Below, piece by piece: positions 1-9,213 of a stretch of DNA of 64,000 bases (within the stretch, counting starts at the first letter, position 1; each line of letters begins with the position of its first letter). The notes beneath the pieces are model-generated. The model ran no database searches, was not told the DNA's origin, and saw only the letters and a program-made list of their open reading frames with translations. Where the stretch lies: NCBI RefSeq assembly GCF_037969875.1, contig NZ_CP150218.1, positions 2,108,001 to 2,172,000 on the forward strand, written 5' to 3'. Origin of the DNA: Paenibacillus sp. FSL R7-0337. Its GTDB lineage: Bacteria > Bacillota > Bacilli > Paenibacillales > Paenibacillaceae. The position numbers were made by a program, and so were the translations under genes.

Positions 1-485
1 ACGAGCTGTCGATTATCATTAACAATTTGTGCTATGAGGCTTATTCCGAGAACCCGCATAAGGACGAGACCATTGAATTATATCTGCAATTATTCTTCAT
101 TAAGCTCAGCAACCGGATTCATTCAACCCAGAAGGAAGTCGGCAACACGCATTACAACAAGATGTCCATTATCCGCACCAAAATCTACAACCAGCCCTTC
201 CTGAACTGGACGATAGATGGACTGTCCCACGAGCTGACCATGAGCCGGTCCTGCTTCCAGCACTTGTACAAGGACTTCTTCGGCGTAAGCCCGATGGCCG
301 ACGTCATTACCAGCCGGATCGAACATGCGAAATACCTGCTCACCACCACAGACACCTCCGTCAAAAAAATCGCCGAAATGAGCGGCTACGCCAGCGAGAT
401 TCACTTCATGCGCCAGTTCAAGCAGCAGACGGGGCAGACGCCCACCCAGTACAGGGAGCACAAAATAAAGCCAGACCGCTTGTAA
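1..485 (+). CDS. AraC-family transcriptional regulator, C-terminal part (cut by window edge)
   Basis: The reading frame is open from base 3, so the true start lies before the window. The visible part ends in a classical AraC/XylS double helix-turn-helix: first helices around WTIDGLSHELTMSRSCFQHL, then the SVKKIAEMSGYASEIHFMRQ second unit, and the family-typical FKQQTGQTPTQYRE end. Such proteins bind DNA as activators, usually of sugar or stress genes. The effector domain is not visible, so no ligand can be suggested. It converges on the macrodomain gene and shares a terminator with it. Confidence 0.9.
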   Translation, partial: ELSIIINNLCYEAYSENPHKDETIELYLQLFFIKLSNRIHSTQKEVGNTHYNKMSIIRTKIYNQPFLNWTIDGLSHELTMSRSCFQHLYKDFFGVSPMADVITSRIEHAKYLLTTTDTSVKKIAEMSGYASEIHFMRQFKQQTGQTPTQYREHKIKPDRL

Positions 486-504
486 GCAATCTGGCTTTAT
501 TTTT
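463..504. terminator. Bidirectional intrinsic terminator between convergent genes
   Basis: A perfect 13-bp stem (463-475 with 490-502) encloses a 14-base loop and is flanked by A and T runs on both sides. It overlaps the stop region of the AraC gene and lies just beyond the macrodomain stop, so it can end transcripts from either strand. Confidence 0.85.
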
Positions 505-512
505 AGTGATAT

Positions 513-962
513 TTAAATCTTATACAAAGTAACTTCATAGTCTGCAAAAACCTTCCCGATCATCTCCTCTACCACACTCCACTCCCCATTTGCCAGCCCA
601 CAGCCAATATTGTACGGGAGCGCCACAGACAGCCCCTTGGCCTGTGCTTCTGTCTTCAGTGTAGTTAACGCTTGCTCCAGCGCAGCATAATCCGTATACC
701 GGGTTTTGCTCCTTCCATAGTTCAGCTGACCGAACAGATTCGCCGTGTACTTCGCGCCCGTCTGCACCAGCTGGCAGTGTCCGAGCAACCCGTCAGGTGT
801 GTACTGGTCACAATACTTTTTATACTCAGGATATAAATTCGGATAACGGTCCCGCAGGATCTTCGCAATTCCCGAACCCATCACCCCCTGGCAATTCACC
901 TGGTGCCCCAGAATATCTTCACTAGCTTCTAGTAGATCGCCGTTTACGAGTTGGATGGCCAT
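513..962 (-). CDS. Macrodomain (ADP-ribose-binding) protein
   Basis: About 149 residues forming one macrodomain. The N-terminal VNGDLLEA strand and the NCQGVMGSGIAKI loop match the ADP-ribose pocket, and LPYNIGCGLANGEW matches the second phosphate loop. Proteins of this type remove or bind ADP-ribose or ADP-ribose-1''-phosphate (TARG1/ALC1-like branch). Start chosen at base 962, where AAGGAG stands 6 bases before ATG; the frame is open further upstream but without a ribosome binding site. It is the last gene after the GH2 glycosidase on the same strand (about 150 bp gap). Its biological substrate cannot be told from sequence. Confidence 0.88.
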   Translation of the reverse strand: MAIQLVNGDLLEASEDILGHQVNCQGVMGSGIAKILRDRYPNLYPEYKKYCDQYTPDGLLGHCQLVQTGAKYTANLFGQLNYGRSKTRYTDYAALEQALTTLKTEAQAKGLSVALPYNIGCGLANGEWSVVEEMIGKVFADYEVTLYKI

Positions 963-1111
963 GGTTTTCTCCTTGTTTGTTGTGACTTTAGATAGCTTAG
1001 TAGAGCTTTTATGTAGGATTATATCATTATCAGCTTGGAAATTGAGAAAAAGACGACACCATTCGGAGAAACCGAATAGCGTCGTCATGCCCTCCATAAT
1101 GCAATTGCAAT

Positions 1112-3496
1112 CTATAAAGAGCTTATTTCAAACTCTGCCGGCGATAGTCCTGGAGTGACCGCAGTGACCTTAATCGTTCCGGAGACTGCTCCGGTCCTGA
1201 TATACGCCAGCAGCTTGCCGTGATGGGTACTTCGGGTATGGGAACGGTAAGGCTCCAGATCCTGCACATTTCCATTCTCCAATCCCAGTAATTTACCCGC
1301 GCCCTCTACGGTCACTGTGACAGGAACCTCAGCGCTATATACCCCAATGCCCGCCGAATCCACAATTTCCAGCTCTACATGGACGATATCCCGCAGGTTG
1401 GCCCGCAACTGCAGGGTATCGGCTGTCAGCCTTAGCTGCTCCGGCGCTGCTGCCGTATGCAACTCCCGCTTGACCGTTCTGCCCTGTTGGTCTTTCCCCG
1501 TTAAAAGCAGCGTTCCCGGTTCAAAGTTCACCTCCCAGCTCAGCAGCAGCTCCCCGCTCTCATCCGGATGTCCTCGCCCCAGCAGCTTGCCGTTAAGGTA
1601 CAGTTCCGCAGCCGCCAGATTGGTATAGCCGTCTACGATCAACCGCTCGCCCGGCTCCCAGTTCCAGCTTGGCTCGCCACCTGACCGTCCACCAGTGTCA
1701 GATATTCCCGGTTCATCTGCCCTGCGGACTGCGAGATAAGCCATCGGCGTATCGCTCCACAGACTCTGACGGTAGTAATAGCTTGGTTTCGGGAAGCCGG
1801 CAAGGTCCATGAACCCTGCCTGCGAAGCCCGTATCGGCCAGCCATGCGCTTCTCCCAGATAATCGATTCCAGTCCATATAAACTGTGCGCAAATATCGGT
1901 GTTATCGCGGACCGCCAGCCACTCCTGCAGTCCCGGAGAATTCTCGCTGCCGTAGAGCACACGGTCCGGGTAAGAGCTCCTATCCTTTTGGTATAAAGAC
2001 TCCCTGTAGTTATAGCCGACCACGTCGAGCGTATCGGAATAACCGATAAGATTAGCTAGTTCCGGATAAGCAAGCGCAGCCGTTACTGGCCTTGTCTTGT
2101 CACATGCCTTCACAGCCTCCACCAATTTACCGGCTATGACAGCAAGACGTTCAGCATTCGGCTTGTTCGGATCATATACACGTTCTTCAGCAGGCTTGTT
2201 GGCATCATTGTTGCCGGTCATCGTCTGGAAGTAGGGGTGACAGTACGGATCATTAGGATAGTCTACCTCATTGCCAATACTCCACATAATAATAGAAGGA
2301 TGGTTTCGGTCACGCTGCACCATCTCCTGAATATCCGTAATGCCCCAGTCCGGGAAATCCTCATAATAGCCGAAGTGCTTTGGAGGATATACATTATGTC
2401 CGGTAGACCACTTGTTTTTGACGCCCTCCCATTCATCAAAAGCTTCGTCCATCACCATAAATCCCATTTGATCGCATAAATCCAGGAGAACCGGAGCCGG
2501 CGGATTATGGCTCATGCGGATTGCATTGCAGCCCATTTCCTTAAGGTAGCGCAGACGCCGGACCCAGACATCGCCAGGAACGGCAGCGCCGAGGCAACCG
2601 GCGTCATGATGCACACAGACTCCCTTGATCTTAAGAGCCTCTCCATTCAGCTTGAACCCTTCTGCCGGATCGAACTGAATGCTCCGGAGGCCAACGGGAG
2701 TGCGGACCTCATCAACCGTTGCACCCTTCCAGATAACTTCTGTAAGAAGCGTATACATGTTGGGGGCTTCCGGCGACCAGAGCTTCGGTTCCTTCACTTG
2801 AATGACCTGTTGACTGAATTCCGTACCGCCCGCCGCCGCGAGCAGATTGGCCGAGGTTCCCGATTCGACACCCTCCTCATCCACAAGAGTATGACGTACA
2901 CAGATCTCTGCCGGTTCCCCTGTTTCGTTCATAATCCGGGTCTCGACCTGCAGCTCCGCCCATTCCCGGCCAATTTCAGCTGTCGATGCAAAAACACCGT
3001 ACTCTGCAACATGAATGTCATGCGTAAATGTCAGATATACATCACGGTAGATCCCTGAACCGGTGTACCAGCGGGAGTCTGCTGTCTCCGCATGGTTCAC
3101 CTTTACCGCAATGGTATTCACGGCTCCGCCATATACCAGCAGATCCGTGATTTCATAAGTGAACGTGCTATAACCATAAGGCCGTTTGCCCAAATAATAG
3201 CTGTTAACCCAGACCTGTGAATGGTTGTAGACGCCCTCAAAGGTAAGGTACGCACGCTTGCCCTCCAGCCGGTCCGGCAACACAATATGCTTGCGGTACC
3301 AGCCGGTTCCGCCGGGCAGATATCCGCTGCCGCTGGAATAATCTCTGGAAAAATCAGCCTCGATGGCCCAGTCATGCGGAAGTGTGACTTCACGCCAATC
3401 TTTGTCGTCATATCCCTTGTACCATGCCTCAGGTACATCCCCGCGATTGAAACACCACTCCGCATTAAGCCATATCTTGCTTCTGGACTCGTTCAT
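1112..3496 (-). CDS. Glycoside hydrolase family 2 (beta-galactosidase/beta-glucuronidase-like)
   Basis: A 794-residue GH2 enzyme: N-terminal sugar-binding jelly roll (about 1-180, with GWYRKHI and GVYNHSQVWVN), immunoglobulin-like domain, TIM barrel (about 280-570) and C-terminal Ig-like parts. The acid/base is probably Glu410 in WSIGNEVDY and the nucleophile Glu518 in LYGSENSPG. No signal peptide, so it is cytoplasmic and should cleave a beta-linked oligosaccharide imported by the adjoining ABC transporter. A clear AAAGGAG precedes the ATG. It lies downstream of the transporter operon on the same strand, separated by a palindromic repeat. The exact sugar specificity is not readable from sequence. 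Confidence 0.92.
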   Translation of the reverse strand: MNESRSKIWLNAEWCFNRGDVPEAWYKGYDDKDWREVTLPHDWAIEADFSRDYSSGSGYLPGGTGWYRKHIVLPDRLEGKRAYLTFEGVYNHSQVWVNSYYLGKRPYGYSTFTYEITDLLVYGGAVNTIAVKVNHAETADSRWYTGSGIYRDVYLTFTHDIHVAEYGVFASTAEIGREWAELQVETRIMNETGEPAEICVRHTLVDEEGVESGTSANLLAAAGGTEFSQQVIQVKEPKLWSPEAPNMYTLLTEVIWKGATVDEVRTPVGLRSIQFDPAEGFKLNGEALKIKGVCVHHDAGCLGAAVPGDVWVRRLRYLKEMGCNAIRMSHNPPAPVLLDLCDQMGFMVMDEAFDEWEGVKNKWSTGHNVYPPKHFGYYEDFPDWGITDIQEMVQRDRNHPSIIMWSIGNEVDYPNDPYCHPYFQTMTGNNDANKPAEERVYDPNKPNAERLAVIAGKLVEAVKACDKTRPVTAALAYPELANLIGYSDTLDVVGYNYRESLYQKDRSSYPDRVLYGSENSPGLQEWLAVRDNTDICAQFIWTGIDYLGEAHGWPIRASQAGFMDLAGFPKPSYYYRQSLWSDTPMAYLAVRRADEPGISDTGGRSGGEPSWNWEPGERLIVDGYTNLAAAELYLNGKLLGRGHPDESGELLLSWEVNFEPGTLLLTGKDQQGRTVKRELHTAAAPEQLRLTADTLQLRANLRDIVHVELEIVDSAGIGVYSAEVPVTVTVEGAGKLLGLENGNVQDLEPYRSHTRSTHHGKLLAYIRTGAVSGTIKVTAVTPGLSPAEFEISSL

Positions 3497-3584
3497 GCGC
3501 TTCTCCTTTATCCGGTCTTAAGAATAGGTTATTAGATAAATTGAACTAATGATTTTTAGGTTTTAGGATTAACCGTGACTCCAG

Positions 3585-3700
3585 AGAAGTTTTGGACTTC
3601 CGGCCGCTGTTGTCTGCAGATTTCTTGATTTATCCCGTTTTTAACGGTTGAAATCCGCAGACAAAGGCGGACGCTCCCGCTCCTCCAGTTCCAAAATTCC
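3585..3700. repeat. Long imperfect palindromic intergenic repeat
   Basis: Left arm 3585-3625 and right arm about 3649-3700 are imperfect reverse complements around a short loop that contains a smaller CCG/CGG hairpin. It fills the gap between the solute-binding protein and the GH2 gene. It contains no gene. It resembles the dispersed palindromic (REP/MITE-like) units known in many bacterial genomes; it could also act as an mRNA stabiliser or partial terminator inside the operon. Confidence 0.7.
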
Positions 3701-3753
3701 CCTCCGCCACTTTTCCTTTAACTTAAATTTTTCAGTTCAATTTATATAGCCGT

Positions 3754-5340
3754 TTATTTCGCATCTTCCATTTTTTGCTTGAACGCATCCAGCTGCTTCT
3801 GCAATTCAGCCTTGACTTTATCATATCCGGCAGTCTTGATTTTGGCTCTGAACTCCTCCACTGCTTTGGCTGGATCACTTACCTTCCCGAAGTTGATAGC
3901 CGGCCCAAGCTCCCCGGCCACCTGCGAGATCGCAGTCAGTTCACTTTCCACAGGAGTTTTGTCGAAGACAAACTGACCGTAAGGATACGGAATTTTGATT
4001 TTGTCGTATTCGTCATAGAGTGTGCCGATTTCACTCCACACCGTCTCACTTGGGATTTCGAATTTATCCATTCGGCCACCCCAGAAATCTGCATAGAAGC
4101 TGTCAGAAGCTTCATTGTAGTTGGCTGGCAATGTTCTTTTTCCATCCTTGATCTCATATTGAACGCCTTCAATACCATAGTTGATCAGATGATAGATTTC
4201 CTCGTTGTTGCGGATCAAATCATACGCCATCAGCGCCCGCTCCGGATTTTTGCTGTGGGCACCTAGGGAGGTACCGCCGTGCGTAATCGACAGCTCCATC
4301 AGATTCTTCCCGCCGGTCCGGTTGAACGGGAACATCTGCAGCTCAGAGCCTGGCTCTGCTTTGTCCATCTCTACTCGCAGCGTGGAGAAGGTCTGTGTGT
4401 GATGCTGGTCCAGACCGGATAACCCGGCCTTGAGGGCTATACGGTTGTCATTTTTGTTATTGAGCGCATCCTCGCGCCAGAATCCTTTATCAGCCCATTC
4501 TTTCATAAGCTTGGCATAATTCAGGAAGAGATCGCTGAAGATGGGTTCAGCTACGGTATATTTCTCATCGTTCGATACCGCTGTAAATACGGGCATGTAG
4601 CCTGTAGAGAGCGGAAGGTCCAGGTTATCCGTATAGGACTGAATATAGCCTCCCCATGTCACCGCACCGGAAGCCATATCCCATGGAATGACATCCGGCT
4701 TGTTGTCTTTGATATATTGCAGATACTGGCCAATTTCCTCCCAATTTTTGATCGGTTCGTTGAGCCCGGCCTCCTTCGCCCAGTCGCCGCGGTAGAAGAA
4801 TCCATGGTTGACCCATTGCGTGTAATCATTCTCAGGAATCAGCACAATTTTGCCGTTGTAACGGCTCTCGTTCCAATCCTTCTCCGGGACGGATTTCCAG
4901 GTTTCCGGTGCATACCTCGGCAGCAGCTCATCCAGATTCATGAAGGCTCCGCGCTGCGCATTGGCCCAGGTATCGAGCCAATCTGTTCCGATGGTGATCA
5001 GATCAACCTTCTCCCCAGAGGCCAGCAGCAAGTTGTATTTGGTCTGCCAATCGGCCCATTCGACCCATTTCCATTCCAGCTCGGCATTGATTTTTTCTTT
5101 CATAATTTCATTGACCTTGGCCAGCACCTTTTCGAATTGTCCATTCTTCGGCTTATCACCCAGCACTACATAACTGATTTTTACGAACTTGGAGGTGTCC
5201 GGCGCCGAGCTGTCTTTGTTTCCAGTGTCATTCGTCGTATTTTCCCCATTGTTAGCCGCATTATTTCCGCCACCGCAGGCGGCCAGCGTAAACAGTAAGA
5301 GGAGTGTCAACAACATGCCTGATGCTTTTTTGATCCCCAT
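3754..5340 (-). CDS. Sugar ABC transporter, extracellular solute-binding lipoprotein
   Basis: A 528-residue lipoprotein: signal peptide with lipobox LAAC (Cys22), a low-complexity Asn/Gly/Thr linker, then a family 1-type solute-binding fold. It resembles the large LplA/YtcQ-type binding proteins that feed two-permease CUT1 importers without their own ATPase gene. It sits outside the membrane and captures an oligosaccharide. GGGAGG lies 10 bases before ATG. It follows the two permease genes by about 90 bp on the same strand. The ATPase subunit is not encoded here and is presumably a shared MsmX-type ATPase elsewhere. Confidence 0.93.
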   Translation of the reverse strand: MGIKKASGMLLTLLLLFTLAACGGGNNAANNGENTTNDTGNKDSSAPDTSKFVKISYVVLGDKPKNGQFEKVLAKVNEIMKEKINAELEWKWVEWADWQTKYNLLLASGEKVDLITIGTDWLDTWANAQRGAFMNLDELLPRYAPETWKSVPEKDWNESRYNGKIVLIPENDYTQWVNHGFFYRGDWAKEAGLNEPIKNWEEIGQYLQYIKDNKPDVIPWDMASGAVTWGGYIQSYTDNLDLPLSTGYMPVFTAVSNDEKYTVAEPIFSDLFLNYAKLMKEWADKGFWREDALNNKNDNRIALKAGLSGLDQHHTQTFSTLRVEMDKAEPGSELQMFPFNRTGGKNLMELSITHGGTSLGAHSKNPERALMAYDLIRNNEEIYHLINYGIEGVQYEIKDGKRTLPANYNEASDSFYADFWGGRMDKFEIPSETVWSEIGTLYDEYDKIKIPYPYGQFVFDKTPVESELTAISQVAGELGPAINFGKVSDPAKAVEEFRAKIKTAGYDKVKAELQKQLDAFKQKMEDAK

Positions 5341-5433
5341 TCTTGTACAACCTCCCTGTATTTAATTTACTTTATGTGAGAAGGCTTGATTGCCTTGGCA
5401 CATCGTTGCAGTAGAATTGAAGGGTCTGGAAGA

Positions 5434-6345
5434 TCAGCCTTTTACGGCCCCTACAGTGATACCCTTAATGAAGTAGCGCTGTACGAACGGGTAGAACAAA
5501 ATGACTGGACCCGTGGCAACTACTGCTGTCGCCATCTTCATGGACTCGAGCGGCACATCACGAAGCTGCACATTCGAGGCGGCAGCGGAATTACGGACAA
5601 AATCGGCGCTGGTGATCACGTTATACAAAAAAAGCTGCAAGGTGCGATATTTCATATCCGGCGACAGAAACAGCATGGAGTTATACCATTCGTTCCAGTA
5701 ACCCAAGGCGATGAACAGCCCGATTGTGGCTAGGGCGGGCGTGGTCATGGGCAGAATCAGCCGGAGGAAAATCGTAAAATCGCCCGCTCCGTCGATCTTC
5801 GCCGATTCCGTAATGGCATGAGGAATAGAGCGGACGAAGCTTTTCATCATAATGATCAGGAACGGACTTAGCAGACCAGGAAGCAGAACCGCCAGATAGT
5901 TATCTTTTAAATGAAGATACTGGGTGATGAGCAGGTAGAACGGCACCAGACCTCCAGAGAACAGTGTAGTGAAGTAAATGAAGAAAGAAATTTTATTGCG
6001 GTACATGAAGTCCGGCCGCTGCAGCGCATATCCCGTCATAGCCACCAGCAGCAGGCCGATCGCTGTACCTACAATCGTCATAACTATGGTTACAATATAC
6101 GATCCGATGATCAGATCGGGATTCTCAAACACGATTTTATAAGCGAACGTACTGAATTCTTTGGGCCAGAAGTTGAAGCCGGAGAGTTTGATGGCCGACT
6201 CGGAGGTGAAGGAGGTGCCCAGCACCAGCAAGAACGGCAACAGGCAGCAGAGGGCGAACAAGCCGATAAACAGATATCCGATCCACTGAACGACAAGGCC
6301 GCTGGTATCCTTTTTTTTGCGTGCGCTTACAAAAGTCTCATCCAT
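5434..6345 (-). CDS. Carbohydrate ABC transporter permease (second subunit, LplC/YtcP-like)
   Basis: A 303-residue integral membrane protein with six predicted hydrophobic segments and the conserved EAA loop region in ESAKIDGAGDFTIFLRLILP that docks the ATPase. Start set at the ATG at 6345, with AGGAGG 8 bases upstream; a TTG two codons earlier is too close to that site. The gene lies 12 bp after the first permease, so the two are translated as a pair. The pair forms the channel for the sugar captured by the adjacent lipoprotein. Confidence 0.93.
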   Translation of the reverse strand: MDETFVSARKKKDTSGLVVQWIGYLFIGLFALCCLLPFLLVLGTSFTSESAIKLSGFNFWPKEFSTFAYKIVFENPDLIIGSYIVTIVMTIVGTAIGLLLVAMTGYALQRPDFMYRNKISFFIYFTTLFSGGLVPFYLLITQYLHLKDNYLAVLLPGLLSPFLIIMMKSFVRSIPHAITESAKIDGAGDFTIFLRLILPMTTPALATIGLFIALGYWNEWYNSMLFLSPDMKYRTLQLFLYNVITSADFVRNSAAASNVQLRDVPLESMKMATAVVATGPVILFYPFVQRYFIKGITVGAVKG

Positions 6346-6357
6346 GGGCAAGTCCTC

Positions 6358-7326
6358 CTAAAAAAGTGAATTGTCAGGCGATACCTTTCTGACAAGCCAG
6401 TTAGCAGTTAGAACAACGATGAATCCGAACAAGGACTGATACAGGCTGACCGCACTACCCATCGAGAAGTTGAAGTTGGTCATCAGCGAGCGGAACACAT
6501 AGGTCTCGATAATATCCGTAGAGGCGTATAACGCTGTGTTGTTAGCCCCCACCAGATTGAAGAATAATCCGAAGTTCCCCTTAAGGATTCCGCCAAGCGA
6601 GAACAGCAGTAGAATAATGAAAGTCGGTTTGAGCCAAGGCAGTACGATATACCGGATACGCTGAAAAGCATTGGCTCCGTCGATCTCCGAAGCCTCCACA
6701 ATCTCACTGTCCAGCCCCATAATGGCGGCGAAATACACAATAGAGCCATATCCGGTGCTTTGCCATAAATACGTGATGACTATGATAAAAGGCCACGCCC
6801 CCGGACTCGAGTAAGCCTTCACCGGATCAAGTCCCAAGGAGTGCAGGACCGAGTTCAAAATGCCATAATCATAGCTCAGAATGTTGTAGGCGATGAGGCC
6901 GATCAGAACGGCGGATACGAAATACGGCAGGAACATCATGGTTTGGGATACTTTTTTGAACCATTTGGACCGCATCTCGTTCAACAGTACAGCGACCGTA
7001 ATCTGAAGCATGTTCCCAAGGAGGATAAACGCGATGTTATAAGCGATGGTATTGAAGGTCAGGCGCCACAGATCACCCGTCATGACAAGGAACCGGAAAT
7101 TCTCCAGCCCGGCAAAGGCGCTTCCGAAGATGCCGTCAGAATAATTGTACTTGATAAACGCCAGATACAGCCCAGGCATAGGCATATAGGAAAAGATGAG
7201 AAAAAACGCTATCGCCGGAAAGCACATCAGCAGCAATGTCTTGTTGTTCTTAAAACGTTTCCAGCGGCCGCGCTTGGGTTTGGTATACCTCTTCTCTGTC
7301 AATTGGGCAGGTGAAGCAGTAGACAT
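6358..7326 (-). CDS. Carbohydrate ABC transporter permease (first subunit, LplB-like)
   Basis: A 322-residue membrane protein with a basic N-terminus (KPKRGRWKRFKNNK) and six hydrophobic segments. The EAA motif region is EASEIDGANAFQRIRYIVLP. AAGGAGG precedes ATG by 6 bases. It is the first transporter gene after the lacI-type regulator, and the gap between them holds operator-like palindromes, so the repressor probably controls this promoter. Confidence 0.93.
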   Translation of the reverse strand: MSTASPAQLTEKRYTKPKRGRWKRFKNNKTLLLMCFPAIAFFLIFSYMPMPGLYLAFIKYNYSDGIFGSAFAGLENFRFLVMTGDLWRLTFNTIAYNIAFILLGNMLQITVAVLLNEMRSKWFKKVSQTMMFLPYFVSAVLIGLIAYNILSYDYGILNSVLHSLGLDPVKAYSSPGAWPFIIVITYLWQSTGYGSIVYFAAIMGLDSEIVEASEIDGANAFQRIRYIVLPWLKPTFIILLLFSLGGILKGNFGLFFNLVGANNTALYASTDIIETYVFRSLMTNFNFSMGSAVSLYQSLFGFIVVLTANWLVRKVSPDNSLF

Positions 7327-7375
7327 AAGACCCCTCCTTAATTGATTAGATAGCAGCTACCGACTGTTAAATTAA

Positions 7376-7507
7376 TGAAACCCATTTCACAATAAAATAA
7401 AAAAATGAAACCCGTTATTCATCCTGTCTCTCTTCTTCTCGCAAATTTCCCAGGGAGTTTCCTTGTTCATTCAGCAAGTAATCGGATTATAGGTGAAATG
7501 GGTTTCA
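7376..7507 (-). promoter_or_regulatory. Operator-like palindromes upstream of the sugar transporter operon
   Basis: TGAAACCCATTTCA at 7376-7389 and its exact reverse complement TGAAATGGGTTTCA at 7494-7507 flank a third looser site, TGAAACCCGTTATTCA, at 7406-7421. The tgaaa...ttca symmetry is that of LacI/GalR-family operators. Paired sites about 118 bp apart would allow DNA looping. The likely binder is the LacI-type regulator encoded just upstream; CcpA is an alternative since the sites resemble cre elements. Confidence 0.65.
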
Positions 7508-7593
7508 TTAAAAATCAAAATGTAAGGGCTTTCTTCAACAGAATAAGCCCTCGTTATTTCAAAGTCAACTATTAATTTATATTTTTAAATCCA

Positions 7594-8643
7594 TTATTTC
7601 TGGGGAGGCGCTGTCGTTTGGCGTACCCTTAGCTCGGGAATAACCGAATGTAAACGGGGCACGTTTTTGCCGGCAATCAGCTTGTGCAGCATTTCTGCCG
7701 CAAGATGGCCGATTTCGTTCGCCATCAGTGAAACCGTAGTCAGCTCAGGAATGCTGAAGGACGCAAATGGAATATCATCATAACCAACAATGGACAATTC
7801 TGCCGGCACGGCAAGTCCCGCCCGGTCAGCCGCTTTCAGTGCGCCGATGGCCACCAGGTCGTTCATACATATGATAGCTGTAGGCCGATCCGGCAAATTC
7901 AGCACCTGTTCTGCAAACTTGAAGCCCATATTGACAGAGAATCCCCCATGAACCATCCATTCTTTGCGGACCTCCAGACCGTTGTTTCGCATAGCCGTCC
8001 GGAATCCTTGAAGCCGCTGCTGCGTATTGGACATATGCACGAAACCGCCAATGACGGCGATATCCCGGTGTCCAAGATCGATTAAATGCTGTGCAGCCAG
8101 CTCCGCCCCCAGCCTCTGGTCGACCGCCACCCTGTGAATCTTCGTGTTGGGCAGATTTCCGTTAATCATCAGCACCGGAACACGTTTGGCCGCTTCTTCT
8201 ACCTCCCGCACCAGCGATTCATCCGGCTTGGACAAATCCAGCCTGCCGCCTATCATCACGATGCCATCGACCTGCTTCTCCATCAATATCCCCAGATACT
8301 GTGATTCCCGCGCATACTGGCGGTCTGTCTCCTCGTCCGAAGAGACGGTATCGCACAAAAAACAGGTATAGCCCAGTTTTCTCGTCTCCCGGTCAAAGCT
8401 GGCCAGAACCTCCGGAAAAAACGGGTTGGTTATATCCGGCAGGATGAACCCGATCATCCCGGTTTCTTTGCGGATCAGGCTTCGCGCAAGCGCGTTGGGC
8501 TGAAACTGGTGCTTGTCAATCAGCGCAGTAATCCGCTCTCTCGTTTCTTTTTTGACGGGGGCGGTATTATTAAGCACTCTGGATACAGTGGCAACCGAGA
8601 CGTTGGCTTCCCTCGCGATATCATATACGGTAACGGGCTTCAT
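7594..8643 (-). CDS. LacI-family transcriptional regulator
   Basis: A 349-residue repressor: N-terminal LacI helix-turn-helix and hinge (TVYDIAREANVSVATVSRVL, then SLIRKETGMIGFILPDITNP) followed by a periplasmic-binding-like effector domain ending in TTVSLMANEIGHLAAEML. It binds operator palindromes and releases them with a sugar ligand. It sits immediately upstream of the transporter genes on the same strand, and operator-like sites occur both before it and before the permeases, which indicates autoregulation and control of the sugar-uptake operon. Confidence 0.93.
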   Translation of the reverse strand: MKPVTVYDIAREANVSVATVSRVLNNTAPVKKETRERITALIDKHQFQPNALARSLIRKETGMIGFILPDITNPFFPEVLASFDRETRKLGYTCFLCDTVSSDEETDRQYARESQYLGILMEKQVDGIVMIGGRLDLSKPDESLVREVEEAAKRVPVLMINGNLPNTKIHRVAVDQRLGAELAAQHLIDLGHRDIAVIGGFVHMSNTQQRLQGFRTAMRNNGLEVRKEWMVHGGFSVNMGFKFAEQVLNLPDRPTAIICMNDLVAIGALKAADRAGLAVPAELSIVGYDDIPFASFSIPELTTVSLMANEIGHLAAEMLHKLIAGKNVPRLHSVIPELRVRQTTAPPQK

Positions 8644-8764
8644 TCTGCTTCCTCTCTTTGCCCATCGGCAATAACTGGTTTTGGCTTCATCTTATCGTTT
8701 AGCTCTGTATTAGTAAACCATTTATTGCTATTCCTCCCCACTTTGAATCCAGGCTTTACTCTGA

Positions 8765-8778
8765 TGTAATCGGTTTCA
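8765..8778 (-). promoter_or_regulatory. cre/LacI-type operator upstream of lacI gene
   Basis: On the minus strand it reads TGAAACCGATTACA, which fits the cre pattern TGNAANCGNNNNCA at every fixed position. It lies about 120 bp before the LacI-type gene and is similar to the sites in front of the permeases. Either CcpA or the neighbouring LacI protein may bind it. Confidence 0.55.
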
Positions 8779-8877
8779 TTCCATGGCACTCACTATCAAG
8801 TTAATCAAGCAGGTAACAGGCATAATACATGAGATAGGGTATAATTTTAGTATAAAGGATCTGAATAGGGAGATGAA

Positions 8878-9213
8878 GTGATGATCAACCGTAGAACAAG
8901 AAGTTTCATAATTGCAGGTCTGGCTGCTCTTCCTATTATGGTTGGTGTCTACTTGAGGCAAACAGACTCCCAATCAGCAACTTCACAACCCGATTCGTAT
9001 TTAATAGAAACCGTTTCAGTAGATGCCAATTATCTAAAGTTTGAAAATGCAGATGCGTTAGATACGGCTAGAACAGACGATCTGACCCTTGAAATCATCG
9101 AGCCCCTGGCCCTTATACACAACGCTGGAGACACCATAAAATACACACACGGGAACTATAACGAACTCCAAAAGGGAGGTTTTGAAAAAGTACGGGTTAA
9201 GCCTGTGACTCCC
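8878..9213 (+). pseudogene. Truncated small exported protein
   Basis: The frame starts with a plausible ribosome binding site (GGGAG, then GTGATG) and encodes an N-terminal membrane/signal segment (RRTRSFIIAGLAALPIMVGVY) and about 90 polar residues. Without a stop it then runs antisense into the 3' end of the ABC exporter at 9214, where the translation becomes meaningless. The simplest reading is a gene whose 3' part was removed by a rearrangement that brought in the exporter. The family is not recognised. Confidence 0.5.
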
